Assembly: GCA_035911095.1 (NCBI GenBank) | Contig: JAMHWF010000072.1 | Location: 1 to 64,000, forward strand | Source of the DNA: JAMHWF01 sp035911095 | Lineage (GTDB): Bacteria > Pseudomonadota > Gammaproteobacteria > Burkholderiales > Burkholderiaceae_C | Direction: 5' to 3' | Length of the DNA: 64,000 nt | Shown: positions 7,958 through 14,953 of the stretch, piece after piece | Layout of the letters: the number at the start of each line of letters is the position of its first letter | Position numbering within the stretch: position 1 is the stretch's first letter | Notes under the pieces: model-generated | What the model was told of the DNA's origin: nothing | Seen by the model: the letters and a program-made list of their open reading frames with translations, nothing else | Databases searched by the model: none | Position numbers and translations under genes: made by a program

Positions 7958-10900
7958 ATGCCCGAAGCCGACGCCCGCCCGACCGATGACGGCGCCCGCA
8001 CGCCCGGGGGCGCTGTCGACGCCGGTGCCCATCCCGACGCGGCCGCCGCCTGTGGCGCCGATCCTCGTGCAGCCGCTGGTGCCGGTGGAGGTGCCGGTGC
8101 CGCCACCCCCGCGCTGACCGCACCGCTCGGCCGTTCGCCGCTGCGCGAGGCGATCGGCGCGCTGACGCGCGCGCCCGAGCCGGCGCTGCTGCCCGGCCTC
8201 GTCGCGCAGGCGACGCCGACGCCGGATCAGGCCGCTGCCACGCAGGCGCTGGCGCTGCGCATCGCGCGCGGCCTGCGCGAGCGCAGCCGCGAGGGCGGGC
8301 GTGCCGGCCTGGTGCAGGGGCTGCTGCAGGAGTTCGCACTCAGCTCGCAGGAGGGCGTGGCGCTGATGTGCCTGGCCGAGGCGCTGCTGCGCATCCCCGA
8401 CGACGCAACGCGCGACGCGCTGATCCGCGACAAGATCGGCGACGGCCACTGGGAGCGACACCTCGGGCGCAGCCCCTCGCTCTTCGTCAACGCGGCGGCC
8501 TGGGGCCTGTTGATCACCGGCCGGCTGGTCGCGACGCACAGCGCGGGCGGCCTCTCGGCGACGCTTCGGCGCGTCGTCTCGCGCGGCGGCGAGCCGCTGA
8601 TCCGGCGCGGCGTCGACATGGCGATGCGCCTGATGGGCGAGCAGTTCGTCACCGGCGAGACGATCGAAGAGGCGCTGTCCCGCGCCCGCGACCGCGAGGC
8701 GAAGGGCTTCCGCTACTCCTACGACATGCTGGGCGAGGCGGCGATGACGGCCGACGACGCGGCGCGCTACCTCGCCGCCTACGAGCATGCGATCCACGCG
8801 ATCGGCCGCGCGTCGATCGGGCGCGGCCTGATCGAGGGGCCCGGCATCTCGATCAAGCTCTCGGCGCTGCACCCGCGCTATGCGCGCGCCCAGCTCGCGC
8901 GCGTCAACGCCGAGCTCTACCCACGGCTGCTGCACCTGGCGCGCCTGGCGCGGCGCTACGACATCGGGCTCAACATCGACGCCGAGGAGGCCGACCGGCT
9001 CGAGCTCTCGCTCGACCTGCTGGAGCGCCTGTGCTTCGAGCCCGACCTGGCCGGCTGGCAGGGCATCGGCTTCGTCATCCAGGCCTACCAGAAGCGCTGC
9101 CCGGCGGTCGTCGACTGGATCGTCGACCTCGGCCGGCGCAGCGGCCACCGGCTGATGGTGCGGCTGGTCAAGGGCGCCTACTGGGACAGCGAGATCAAGC
9201 GCGCCCAGATCGACGGCCAGGACGGCTACCCCGTCTACACGCGCAAGGCCTACACCGACGTCGCCTACCTCGCCTGCGCGAAGAAGCTGCTGGCGGCGCC
9301 GGACGCCGTCTTCCCGCAGTTCGCGACCCACAACGCGCAGACGCTGGCCGCCGTTCACACGCTGGCCGGGCGCGACTACCGGCCAGACCAGTACGAGTTC
9401 CAGTGCCTGCACGGCATGGGCGAGCCGCTGTACGAGCAGGTGGTGGGCGCCGCCGACGGCGCGCGGCCCTGCCGCATCTACGCCCCGGTGGGCACCCACG
9501 AGACGCTGCTGGCCTACCTGGTGCGGCGCCTGCTGGAGAACGGCGCCAACAGCTCCTTCGTCAATCGCATCGCCGACGAGAGCCTGGCGCTGGAGGCGCT
9601 GGTGGAGGACCCGGTGCGCACGGTGCAGGCGCTGGCCGCGCGTGAGGGCACGCTGGGGCTGCCGCACCCGGCGATCCCGCTGCCGCGCGCGTTGTACGGC
9701 GCGGCGCGGGTCAATTCGCGCGGGCTGGACCTGGCGCACGAGGGCACGCTGGCGGCGTTGGATGCCGCGTTCGCGGCCGCCGCCGGGGAGCGCTGGGAGG
9801 CGTCGCCGTTGCTGGCGGCGGCAGGCGAGGTGCAAGTCGGTGAGGCGGCCGCCGCCAGCGGGTCGCCCGCAGGCGGATGGCAACCAGTGCGCAACCCCGC
9901 CGACCGCGACGACGTGGTCGGCCGCGTCCGCGAGGCCACCGCCGACGAAGTGCAAGCCGCGCTGGCCGCTGCCGAGGCAGGCGCCGCGGCCTGGGCCGCC
10001 ACCGCGCCGGCCGCGCGCGCCGCCTGCCTCGAAGGCGCGGCCGACGCGCTCGAAGCCGACACGCTGCAGCTGGTGCCGCTGCTCGTGCGCGAGGCCGGCA
10101 AGACCTGCGCGAACGCCGTCGCCGAGGTGCGCGAGGCGGTCGACTTCCTGCGCTACTACGCCGCGGAAGTGCGCCAGGGCTGGGCCAACGAGACGCACCG
10201 GCCGCTCGGCCCCGTGGTCTGCATCAGCCCCTGGAACTTCCCGCTCGCGATCTTCACCGGACAGGTCGCGGCGGCGCTCGCCGCCGGCAACACCGTGCTC
10301 GCGAAGCCGGCGGAGCAGACGCCGCTGGTCGCCGCGCAGGCGGTGCGCGCGCTGCATGCGGCCGGCGTGCCGCGCGCGGCACTGCAGCTGCTGCCGGGCC
10401 GCGGCGAGACGGTCGGCGCCGCGCTGGTCGGCGACGCGCGGGTGCAGGGCGTGCTCTTCACCGGATCGACCGAGGTCGCGCGCCTGCTGCAGCGCACGCT
10501 GGCCGGGCGCCTGGGGGCCGAGGGTCGGCCGGTGCCGCTCGTCGCCGAAACAGGCGGGCAGAACGCACTGCTCGTCGACTCCTCGGCGCTGGCCGAGCAG
10601 GCGGTGGCCGACATCGTCGCCTCGGCCTTCGACAGCGCCGGCCAGCGCTGCTCAGCGCTGCGCCTGCTGTGCGTGCAGGACGACGTCGCCGCGCGCCTCA
10701 TCTCGATGCTGCGCGGCGCGATGGCCGAGCTGCGCCTGGGCGACCCGCGCGTGCTGGCCACCGATGTCGGCCCGGTGATCGACGAGGACGCGCGCGCCGG
10801 CATCGAGCGCCATGTGGAGGAGATGCGGGCACGCGGGCGGGTGGTGTGGCAGCCCGGGGGCGGAGAGGCCGCCACAGCTGGTGCCGGGCCCGGCCGTGCC

Positions 10901-12019
10901 GGCGTCATCGTGTCGACCGGGGCGACCGTCCCGGCCGGTGCCGGTGCCGCGGCCGGTGCCAGTGTCGCGACCGGAGGCGCCGGGACCGGCGCGGCTGTCG
11001 CATCCGGCAGCTTCGTCGCCCCGACCCTGATCGAGATCGGCAGCGTCGCCGAGCTCGAGCGCGAGGTCTTCGGCCCGGTGCTGCACGTGCTGCGCTACCC
11101 GCGCGACCGCCTCGCGCGCACGCTCGACGCGATCAACGCCACCGGCTACGGGCTGACCCAGGGCGTGCACACGCGCATCGACGAGACCGTCGCCCAGGTG
11201 GCGGGCACCGCGCAGGCGGGCAACGTCTACGTTAACCGCAACATCGTCGGCGCGGTGGTCGGGGTGCAGCCCTTCGGCGGCGAGGGCCTGTCGGGCACCG
11301 GGCCGAAGGCGGGCGGGCCGCTCTACCTGCTGCGCCTGCTGGCCGCGCGGCCGGCGGGCGCCGCGCTGGCGGCCGTCGGGCGCGCCGGCAGCCTCGCGCG
11401 GTTGCCGGTGCGCGGGCTCGACGCCTGGCCGGGCGAGGCGGGCCCCTGGGGCCGCGGTGGGCGTGGTACCGGTGCTGCGCTCAAGGCGCTGCGCGTCTGG
11501 GCGCAGGGCGCCCCCTCGCTCACTGCGGCCTGCGACGCCTTGGGTGCCGCCTCGCCGGTCGGCAACTGGATCGCGCTCGCCGGCCCGACCGGCGAAGCCG
11601 ACCTTTACGCGGTGCAGCCGCGCGAGGCGGTGCTGTGCCTGAGCGAGGGCGCCACGGCCGACGACGACCGCCTGGTGCAACTGGCCGCCGTGCTCGCTGT
11701 GGGCAGCCGCGCCGTCTGGCCGGCCGAGGCACGGGCGCTGCGCGAACGGCTGCCGGAAGCGGTGCGCGAGCAGGTCGCGCTGGCGCAGGATTGGACGCAG
11801 CCGGCGGTGGCGTTCGACGCCGTGCTGTGCCACGGCAGCGGCGCGTTTCTGCTCGAGGTGGCCGGGCGGCTCGCGGCCCGGGCGGGTCCGATCGTGAGCC
11901 TGACCGCGCTAGCGCCGCGCGAGGCGGCGGTGCCGCTGGAGCGGCTGGTCGTTGAGCGCTCGCTGAGCATCAACACGGCGGCGGCGGGGGGGAATGCGAG
12001 CTTGATGATGATCGGGTGA
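7958..12019 (+). CDS. putA: Bifunctional proline dehydrogenase / L-glutamate gamma-semialdehyde dehydrogenase PutA
   Basis: PutA oxidises proline to P5C with FAD, then to glutamate with NAD+. The 1353-residue product has the proline dehydrogenase barrel at about residues 170-470 (GISIKLSALHPRY, RLVKGAYWDSEIKRAQ, FATHN, YEFQCLHGMGE). The aldehyde dehydrogenase domain is at about 620-1120, with catalytic Glu864 in VAETGGQNALL and Cys898 in GQRCSALRLL. The C-terminal domain ends in NTAAAGGNASLMMIG. There is no N-terminal ribbon-helix-helix domain, so this PutA should not repress its own gene. Two Gly/Ala-rich stretches look like insertions: about residues 15-50, and about 966-1018 inside the dehydrogenase domain. 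The start ATG at 7958 has a strong GCAGGAGG six bases upstream. The neighbour is divergent, so putA appears monocistronic. Confidence 0.95.
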   Translation: MPEADARPTDDGARTPGGAVDAGAHPDAAAACGADPRAAAGAGGGAGAATPALTAPLGRSPLREAIGALTRAPEPALLPGLVAQATPTPDQAAATQALALRIARGLRERSREGGRAGLVQGLLQEFALSSQEGVALMCLAEALLRIPDDATRDALIRDKIGDGHWERHLGRSPSLFVNAAAWGLLITGRLVATHSAGGLSATLRRVVSRGGEPLIRRGVDMAMRLMGEQFVTGETIEEALSRARDREAKGFRYSYDMLGEAAMTADDAARYLAAYEHAIHAIGRASIGRGLIEGPGISIKLSALHPRYARAQLARVNAELYPRLLHLARLARRYDIGLNIDAEEADRLELSLDLLERLCFEPDLAGWQGIGFVIQAYQKRCPAVVDWIVDLGRRSGHRLMVRLVKGAYWDSEIKRAQIDGQDGYPVYTRKAYTDVAYLACAKKLLAAPDAVFPQFATHNAQTLAAVHTLAGRDYRPDQYEFQCLHGMGEPLYEQVVGAADGARPCRIYAPVGTHETLLAYLVRRLLENGANSSFVNRIADESLALEALVEDPVRTVQALAAREGTLGLPHPAIPLPRALYGAARVNSRGLDLAHEGTLAALDAAFAAAAGERWEASPLLAAAGEVQVGEAAAASGSPAGGWQPVRNPADRDDVVGRVREATADEVQAALAAAEAGAAAWAATAPAARAACLEGAADALEADTLQLVPLLVREAGKTCANAVAEVREAVDFLRYYAAEVRQGWANETHRPLGPVVCISPWNFPLAIFTGQVAAALAAGNTVLAKPAEQTPLVAAQAVRALHAAGVPRAALQLLPGRGETVGAALVGDARVQGVLFTGSTEVARLLQRTLAGRLGAEGRPVPLVAETGGQNALLVDSSALAEQAVADIVASAFDSAGQRCSALRLLCVQDDVAARLISMLRGAMAELRLGDPRVLATDVGPVIDEDARAGIERHVEEMRARGRVVWQPGGGEAATAGAGPGRAGVIVSTGATVPAGAGAAAGASVATGGAGTGAAVASGSFVAPTLIEIGSVAELEREVFGPVLHVLRYPRDRLARTLDAINATGYGLTQGVHTRIDETVAQVAGTAQAGNVYVNRNIVGAVVGVQPFGGEGLSGTGPKAGGPLYLLRLLAARPAGAALAAVGRAGSLARLPVRGLDAWPGEAGPWGRGGRGTGAALKALRVWAQGAPSLTAACDALGAASPVGNWIALAGPTGEADLYAVQPREAVLCLSEGATADDDRLVQLAAVLAVGSRAVWPAEARALRERLPEAVREQVALAQDWTQPAVAFDAVLCHGSGAFLLEVAGRLAARAGPIVSLTALAPREAAVPLERLVVERSLSINTAAAGGNASLMMIG

Positions 12020-12088
12020 TGACACGATCCTCGCGTTTCACGTCGTCCGATCAATTCGACCGATCCTCCGTCCGCTGCGAGAGCCTTC

Positions 12089-12430
12089 ATGCGCACCACC
12101 TTCGACATCGCCGATGACGTCTACCTGGCCGCCAAGGAGGTCGCGGCGCGCGAGCGCCGTTCGCTCGGCGAGGTCGTCTCCGAACTGGCGCGCGCCGGCC
12201 TGCGCCACGGCGTAGAGGCGGTTGGTGCAAGCCGCGCCGGCGTACCCGCCCGTCGCGGCCGCTTCGCGGTGCTGCCGGCGCGAGACGAGGTGATCTCGAG
12301 CACGTTCTCAGCCTGCAGGACAGCGAAGGGGTCTGATGTGGAGGAGGAAGACGCCGCCGGCGCCGCGCCGCGCGTGCTGCTCGACGTGAACGCGCTGGCG
12401 CGCTGCTCGGTCGAGCTCACGTTAAGCTAG
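12089..12430 (+). pseudogene. vapBC relic: frameshifted CopG-like antitoxin running into a PIN-toxin remnant
   Basis: Residues 1-70 are a normal ribbon-helix-helix antitoxin (MRTTFDIADDVYLAAKEVAARERRSLGEVVSELARAGLRHG read in two parts, then RFAVLPARDEVI). After that the expected antitoxin ending appears in another frame (DLEHVLSLQDSEGV, then TGA at about 12334-12336), so a small indel near 12293 shifts the frame. The original frame runs on into VLLDVNALA, which is the first strand and catalytic Asp of a VapC PIN toxin (LLDVNVL in intact members), and then stops. The rest of the toxin is gone. Intact systems have the antitoxin stop overlapping the toxin start, and TGATG is still visible at 12334-12338. 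The antitoxin half could still be expressed and bind DNA. Confidence 0.7.
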
Positions 12431-12446
12431 TCAGCTAGCTAGTCAG
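12425..12446 (+). promoter_or_regulatory. Candidate operator: two copies of AGCTAGTCAG before the Phd/VapC pair
   Basis: AGCTAGTCAG occurs at 12425-12434 and again at 12437-12446, a 12-base period of about one helical turn, with a palindromic CTAGCTAG core between them. The pair ends 14 bases before the antitoxin start and just ahead of the AAGGCGG ribosome-binding site. Toxin-antitoxin operons are generally repressed by their own antitoxin at such repeats, so this is the likely autoregulatory site. That role is inferred. Confidence 0.5.
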
Positions 12447-12460
12447 AAAGGCGGTGAGCG

Positions 12461-12718
12461 ATGCGTGCGTGGCCGGTTCAGGACGCGAAGGCGCGGTTCA
12501 GCGAGTTCCTGGAGAAGTGCCTCACCGAGGGGCCGCAGATGGTGACCCGTCGCGGCGCGGAAGCGGCCGTCATGGTGCCGGTCGACGAGTGGCGTCGCCT
12601 GCAAGCCGCAACCAGGCCTTCGCTGAAGGAACTGCTGCTCTCCGAGCAGGCCAGGGCGGAGATCCCGGAACGGGCCCGCGGGCAGGCTCGGCGCAGGGCG
12701 CCGCCTGCACTGGGCTGA
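12461..12718 (+). CDS. Phd/YefM-family antitoxin
   Basis: The 85-residue protein matches the Phd/YefM fold: MRAWPVQDAKARFSEFLEKCLTEGPQMVTRRG, read in parts, gives the N-terminal DNA-binding alpha/beta unit. AEAAVMVPVDEWRRLQ is the usual strand-helix that follows. The C-terminal 30 residues are a flexible tail that would wrap the toxin. A PIN toxin gene starts 5 bases after its stop, giving a type II toxin-antitoxin operon. AAGGCGG at 12448-12454 is a well-placed ribosome-binding site. The pairing of a Phd-type antitoxin with a VapC-type toxin is common. Confidence 0.85.
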   Translation: MRAWPVQDAKARFSEFLEKCLTEGPQMVTRRGAEAAVMVPVDEWRRLQAATRPSLKELLLSEQARAEIPERARGQARRRAPPALG

Positions 12719-12723
12719 CGCCC

Positions 12724-13137
12724 ATGTACCTGCTGGACACGAACGTCGTCTCCGAACTCCGCAAGCCGAAGCCCCACGGGGCGGTCGTGCAATGGGTACG
12801 GGACGCGGCCGACGCCGACCTGCATATCTCCGCCGTCACGATCGGCGAGATTCAGGCGGGCATTGAAATCACCCGCGCCCAGGACGGGGCGAAGGCTGCG
12901 GAACTGGAGCACTGGCTGGCGCAGGTCTCGGAAACCTTCAACGTCGTGCCGATGGACGCCGCGGCGTTCAGGGAATGGGCGCGGTTGATGCACCGGGCTT
13001 CGAATACGCTCTATGAGGACGCGATGATCGCGGCGACCGCGCGGGTTCACAAACTCGTGGTCGTCACGCGCAACGTGGCTGACTTCGAATCGTTCGGGGT
13101 TGAAATCCTCAACCCGTTCGTGGTGCTACCGAAGTGA
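12724..13137 (+). CDS. VapC-family toxin, PIN-domain ribonuclease
   Basis: The 137-residue protein is a complete PIN domain. The metal-binding acidic residues are in MYLLDTNVVSELRK (Asp5), SAVTIGEIQAGIE (Glu), YEDAMIAATA (Asp) and VTRNVADF (Asp). VapC toxins cut RNA, often initiator or elongator tRNA, and are held in check by the antitoxin encoded just upstream. The start ATG at 12724 follows the antitoxin stop after 5 bases, so translation is probably coupled. All four acidic positions are present, so the toxin should be active. The target RNA cannot be read from sequence. Confidence 0.88.
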   Translation: MYLLDTNVVSELRKPKPHGAVVQWVRDAADADLHISAVTIGEIQAGIEITRAQDGAKAAELEHWLAQVSETFNVVPMDAAAFREWARLMHRASNTLYEDAMIAATARVHKLVVVTRNVADFESFGVEILNPFVVLPK

Positions 13138-13251
13138 GGTCGGCCTCCGCTCGGAACTCAAATTGAGATCAGCGGCCGGTGAATTCGATCACCAGTAGCC
13201 ACCAAGCCGAATTCAACGAGCTGTCGCATCCGGCCTCCCACCAGCGCGGGA

Positions 13252-13319
13252 GGTGGATCGACGCTGTCAAGGATTCGCTGCGCCGGGCTGTTGCCCTTCC
13301 TTGACAGCGTAGATCCACC
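13252..13319. repeat. Large inverted repeat with 22-bp arms
   Basis: Arms at 13252-13273 (GGTGGATCGACGCTGTCAAG...) and 13298-13319 are reverse complements with a single mismatch, separated by 24 bases. They lie between the convergent vapC gene and the lower-GC gene at 13342. A transcript from either strand would form a very stable stem. It could act as a bidirectional terminator, though there is no clear U-tract, or be the remnant of a small inverted-repeat element. Confidence 0.75.
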
Positions 13320-13341
13320 GAAATCAAAAGCTCGGATTGAT

Positions 13342-14547
13342 TCACGGTAAAGTCCCCGTAGACGGGTTAGCGTCATTATTGACTGTCAAAAGATACCCTC
13401 CTTCTGGGCCGCCCAGCAAGGTCTTGTCAGAATGCTTCACAGACTCAGCTGACACCTCGTAAAACGATTCGGCGGGATTGAATCCTCCGACGATCCGGTG
13501 AATTGAGTACGTGAAGCCTTCCTGAACTATGTGAACGATGGGTGAATCCGTCGCCGGACGTTCATGCAGCGTGCGACCAACGTAGATTGGAGGCGGGTCA
13601 AAAGGAACGCCCTTAGCAGGCTCGCGGCGAGCGTGGGCATGCTGTTGCTTCTTCAAAATAATCGAAACAGCGCGATCAAGACAATAGCGAGCGTTTGACT
13701 CTGTGGCATTACTCCCCCCGAACGACGCGTCGTAGGTGACAGACCATCCAGCCTTCTGATCGGCCCTGAAGACATCTGGTGTTAGACGCCGAAGATTCTG
13801 AAGTTCTATAGTGTGGATTCCAAGCTCCATGGCCTGCAATCGCCAGTTCTGATAGTCGATCTGAATATAATCAGTGGGCACTTTCACGCACTTCTCTATC
13901 CATTCCTTGTTCTTGGTCCAACTGGGAGCGCGCCAGCCGCCGCGCGCAGCTGAGGCGATTAGCCCCTCTTGCCTCTGACCATCAAAGTCTCGCCAACCAT
14001 AGATGTTGTAGTCCTCTTCGAACTCAACAAAAAGGGCCTTCCTCGTTTCGATAAGGGCATCCAAGAAGCGCCTGCCCTTGATGCGCTCCTCTGCCAGCTT
14101 GAGCATATTCTTTGATTCGCCGTTAGCGAGTAGGTCAGCGACAAATAGATCTCGCAGGGACTGACCAAGCACTGCGGTCGTCATTGCAGCAATCGCCTCG
14201 TGCGCGGCCTCATAGTAAGAACGCACCATCGCAGGCTCTGCCAGCTGCGCGTAGTGCTTAACCAAGACTCTCTGCTTGTTCAACGCCTTCAAGCTTCCGG
14301 ATCGCGGGACCACAACACCTGCCGCCTTTAGTTCCCCGATCAGTTCATCGAAGCTCTTGCGCTCGAGATTCTTCTCGTCGTCGACACCGCGCTCAAGTAG
14401 CAGCGCGTAGAGCACTGCCTCCAGGGCGTCCTGGAGCACAACGAGGCCGGTAGACGCAAAGTAGCGATCCCCGGACGAGCAGAGCGGATCTGCATGTTCG
14501 AGCAGGGTTCTGGCTACGACCAGTGCGTGGACGGTCGACTCGCGCAT
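13342..14547 (-). CDS. Uncharacterised protein with a possible N-terminal HEPN-like domain
   Basis: I do not recognise the family. The 401-residue protein has a helical N-terminus (about 1-160) and an unknown C-terminal half (about 165-401) with mixed strand and helix. Within the helical part, LNKQRVLVKHYAQ contains R-x4-H followed by an aromatic residue, the catalytic pattern of HEPN ribonucleases. The preceding helices (LQDALEAVLYALLLERG, SFDELIGELKAAG) resemble HEPN helices. Base composition is clearly lower in GC and codon use less biased than in the neighbours, a sign of recent acquisition. It sits beside two toxin-antitoxin loci and converges with them. A role in defence or RNA cleavage is a guess. 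Confidence 0.6.
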   Translation of the reverse strand: MRESTVHALVVARTLLEHADPLCSSGDRYFASTGLVVLQDALEAVLYALLLERGVDDEKNLERKSFDELIGELKAAGVVVPRSGSLKALNKQRVLVKHYAQLAEPAMVRSYYEAAHEAIAAMTTAVLGQSLRDLFVADLLANGESKNMLKLAEERIKGRRFLDALIETRKALFVEFEEDYNIYGWRDFDGQRQEGLIASAARGGWRAPSWTKNKEWIEKCVKVPTDYIQIDYQNWRLQAMELGIHTIELQNLRRLTPDVFRADQKAGWSVTYDASFGGSNATESNARYCLDRAVSIILKKQQHAHARREPAKGVPFDPPPIYVGRTLHERPATDSPIVHIVQEGFTYSIHRIVGGFNPAESFYEVSAESVKHSDKTLLGGPEGGYLLTVNNDANPSTGTLP

Positions 14548-14953
14548 ATGACGCCTACCCGCGAAAGGTCACTTCCGCGCCCATCATCCGTTATGGACCT
14601 ATTCAAGGTCCGAACCCCGCAACGCGGTTACCGACACGGATGATCCACGGCCTTATCCCAGAGTCTTCCCGAAACTCGTGGATGCCTGCACCAACTTCGC
14701 CTCCAGCGTGACGAACTTGGCACCCGGTTCGGGGCGGCCACTGCGTTCCCAAGCCATTCCGCAGCCTCACTCCCACGCTGCACCGCAGCACGACTCCCCC
14801 GCGCATTCACGCTAAGGTGTCGCCCCCTGCCATGACCGCCCGCCCGGCGTCCTTGCCCTCCGATTGCCGTTCGGATGTGCCCGTCGGATGCCGTTTGCCG
14901 ACGCCGCGGACAGCCATGACGTCCCCTCGTCGCGACCTTCGGGAGCCGGACTC
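14548..14953. other. Intergenic region between the accessory gene and the EF-G-like gene
   Basis: These 406 bases mark the right edge of the lower-GC island; composition returns to high GC toward 14800. TAAGGT near 14813 could be a -10 element for the EF-G-like gene. I saw no tRNA gene, direct-repeat attachment site or integrase that would define how the island entered. Confidence 0.4.

Noticed and set aside
14548..14953. Search for a tRNA gene or attachment site at the right edge of the first island
   Set aside because: No cloverleaf-like set of stems or direct repeat matching the other edge was found by eye.
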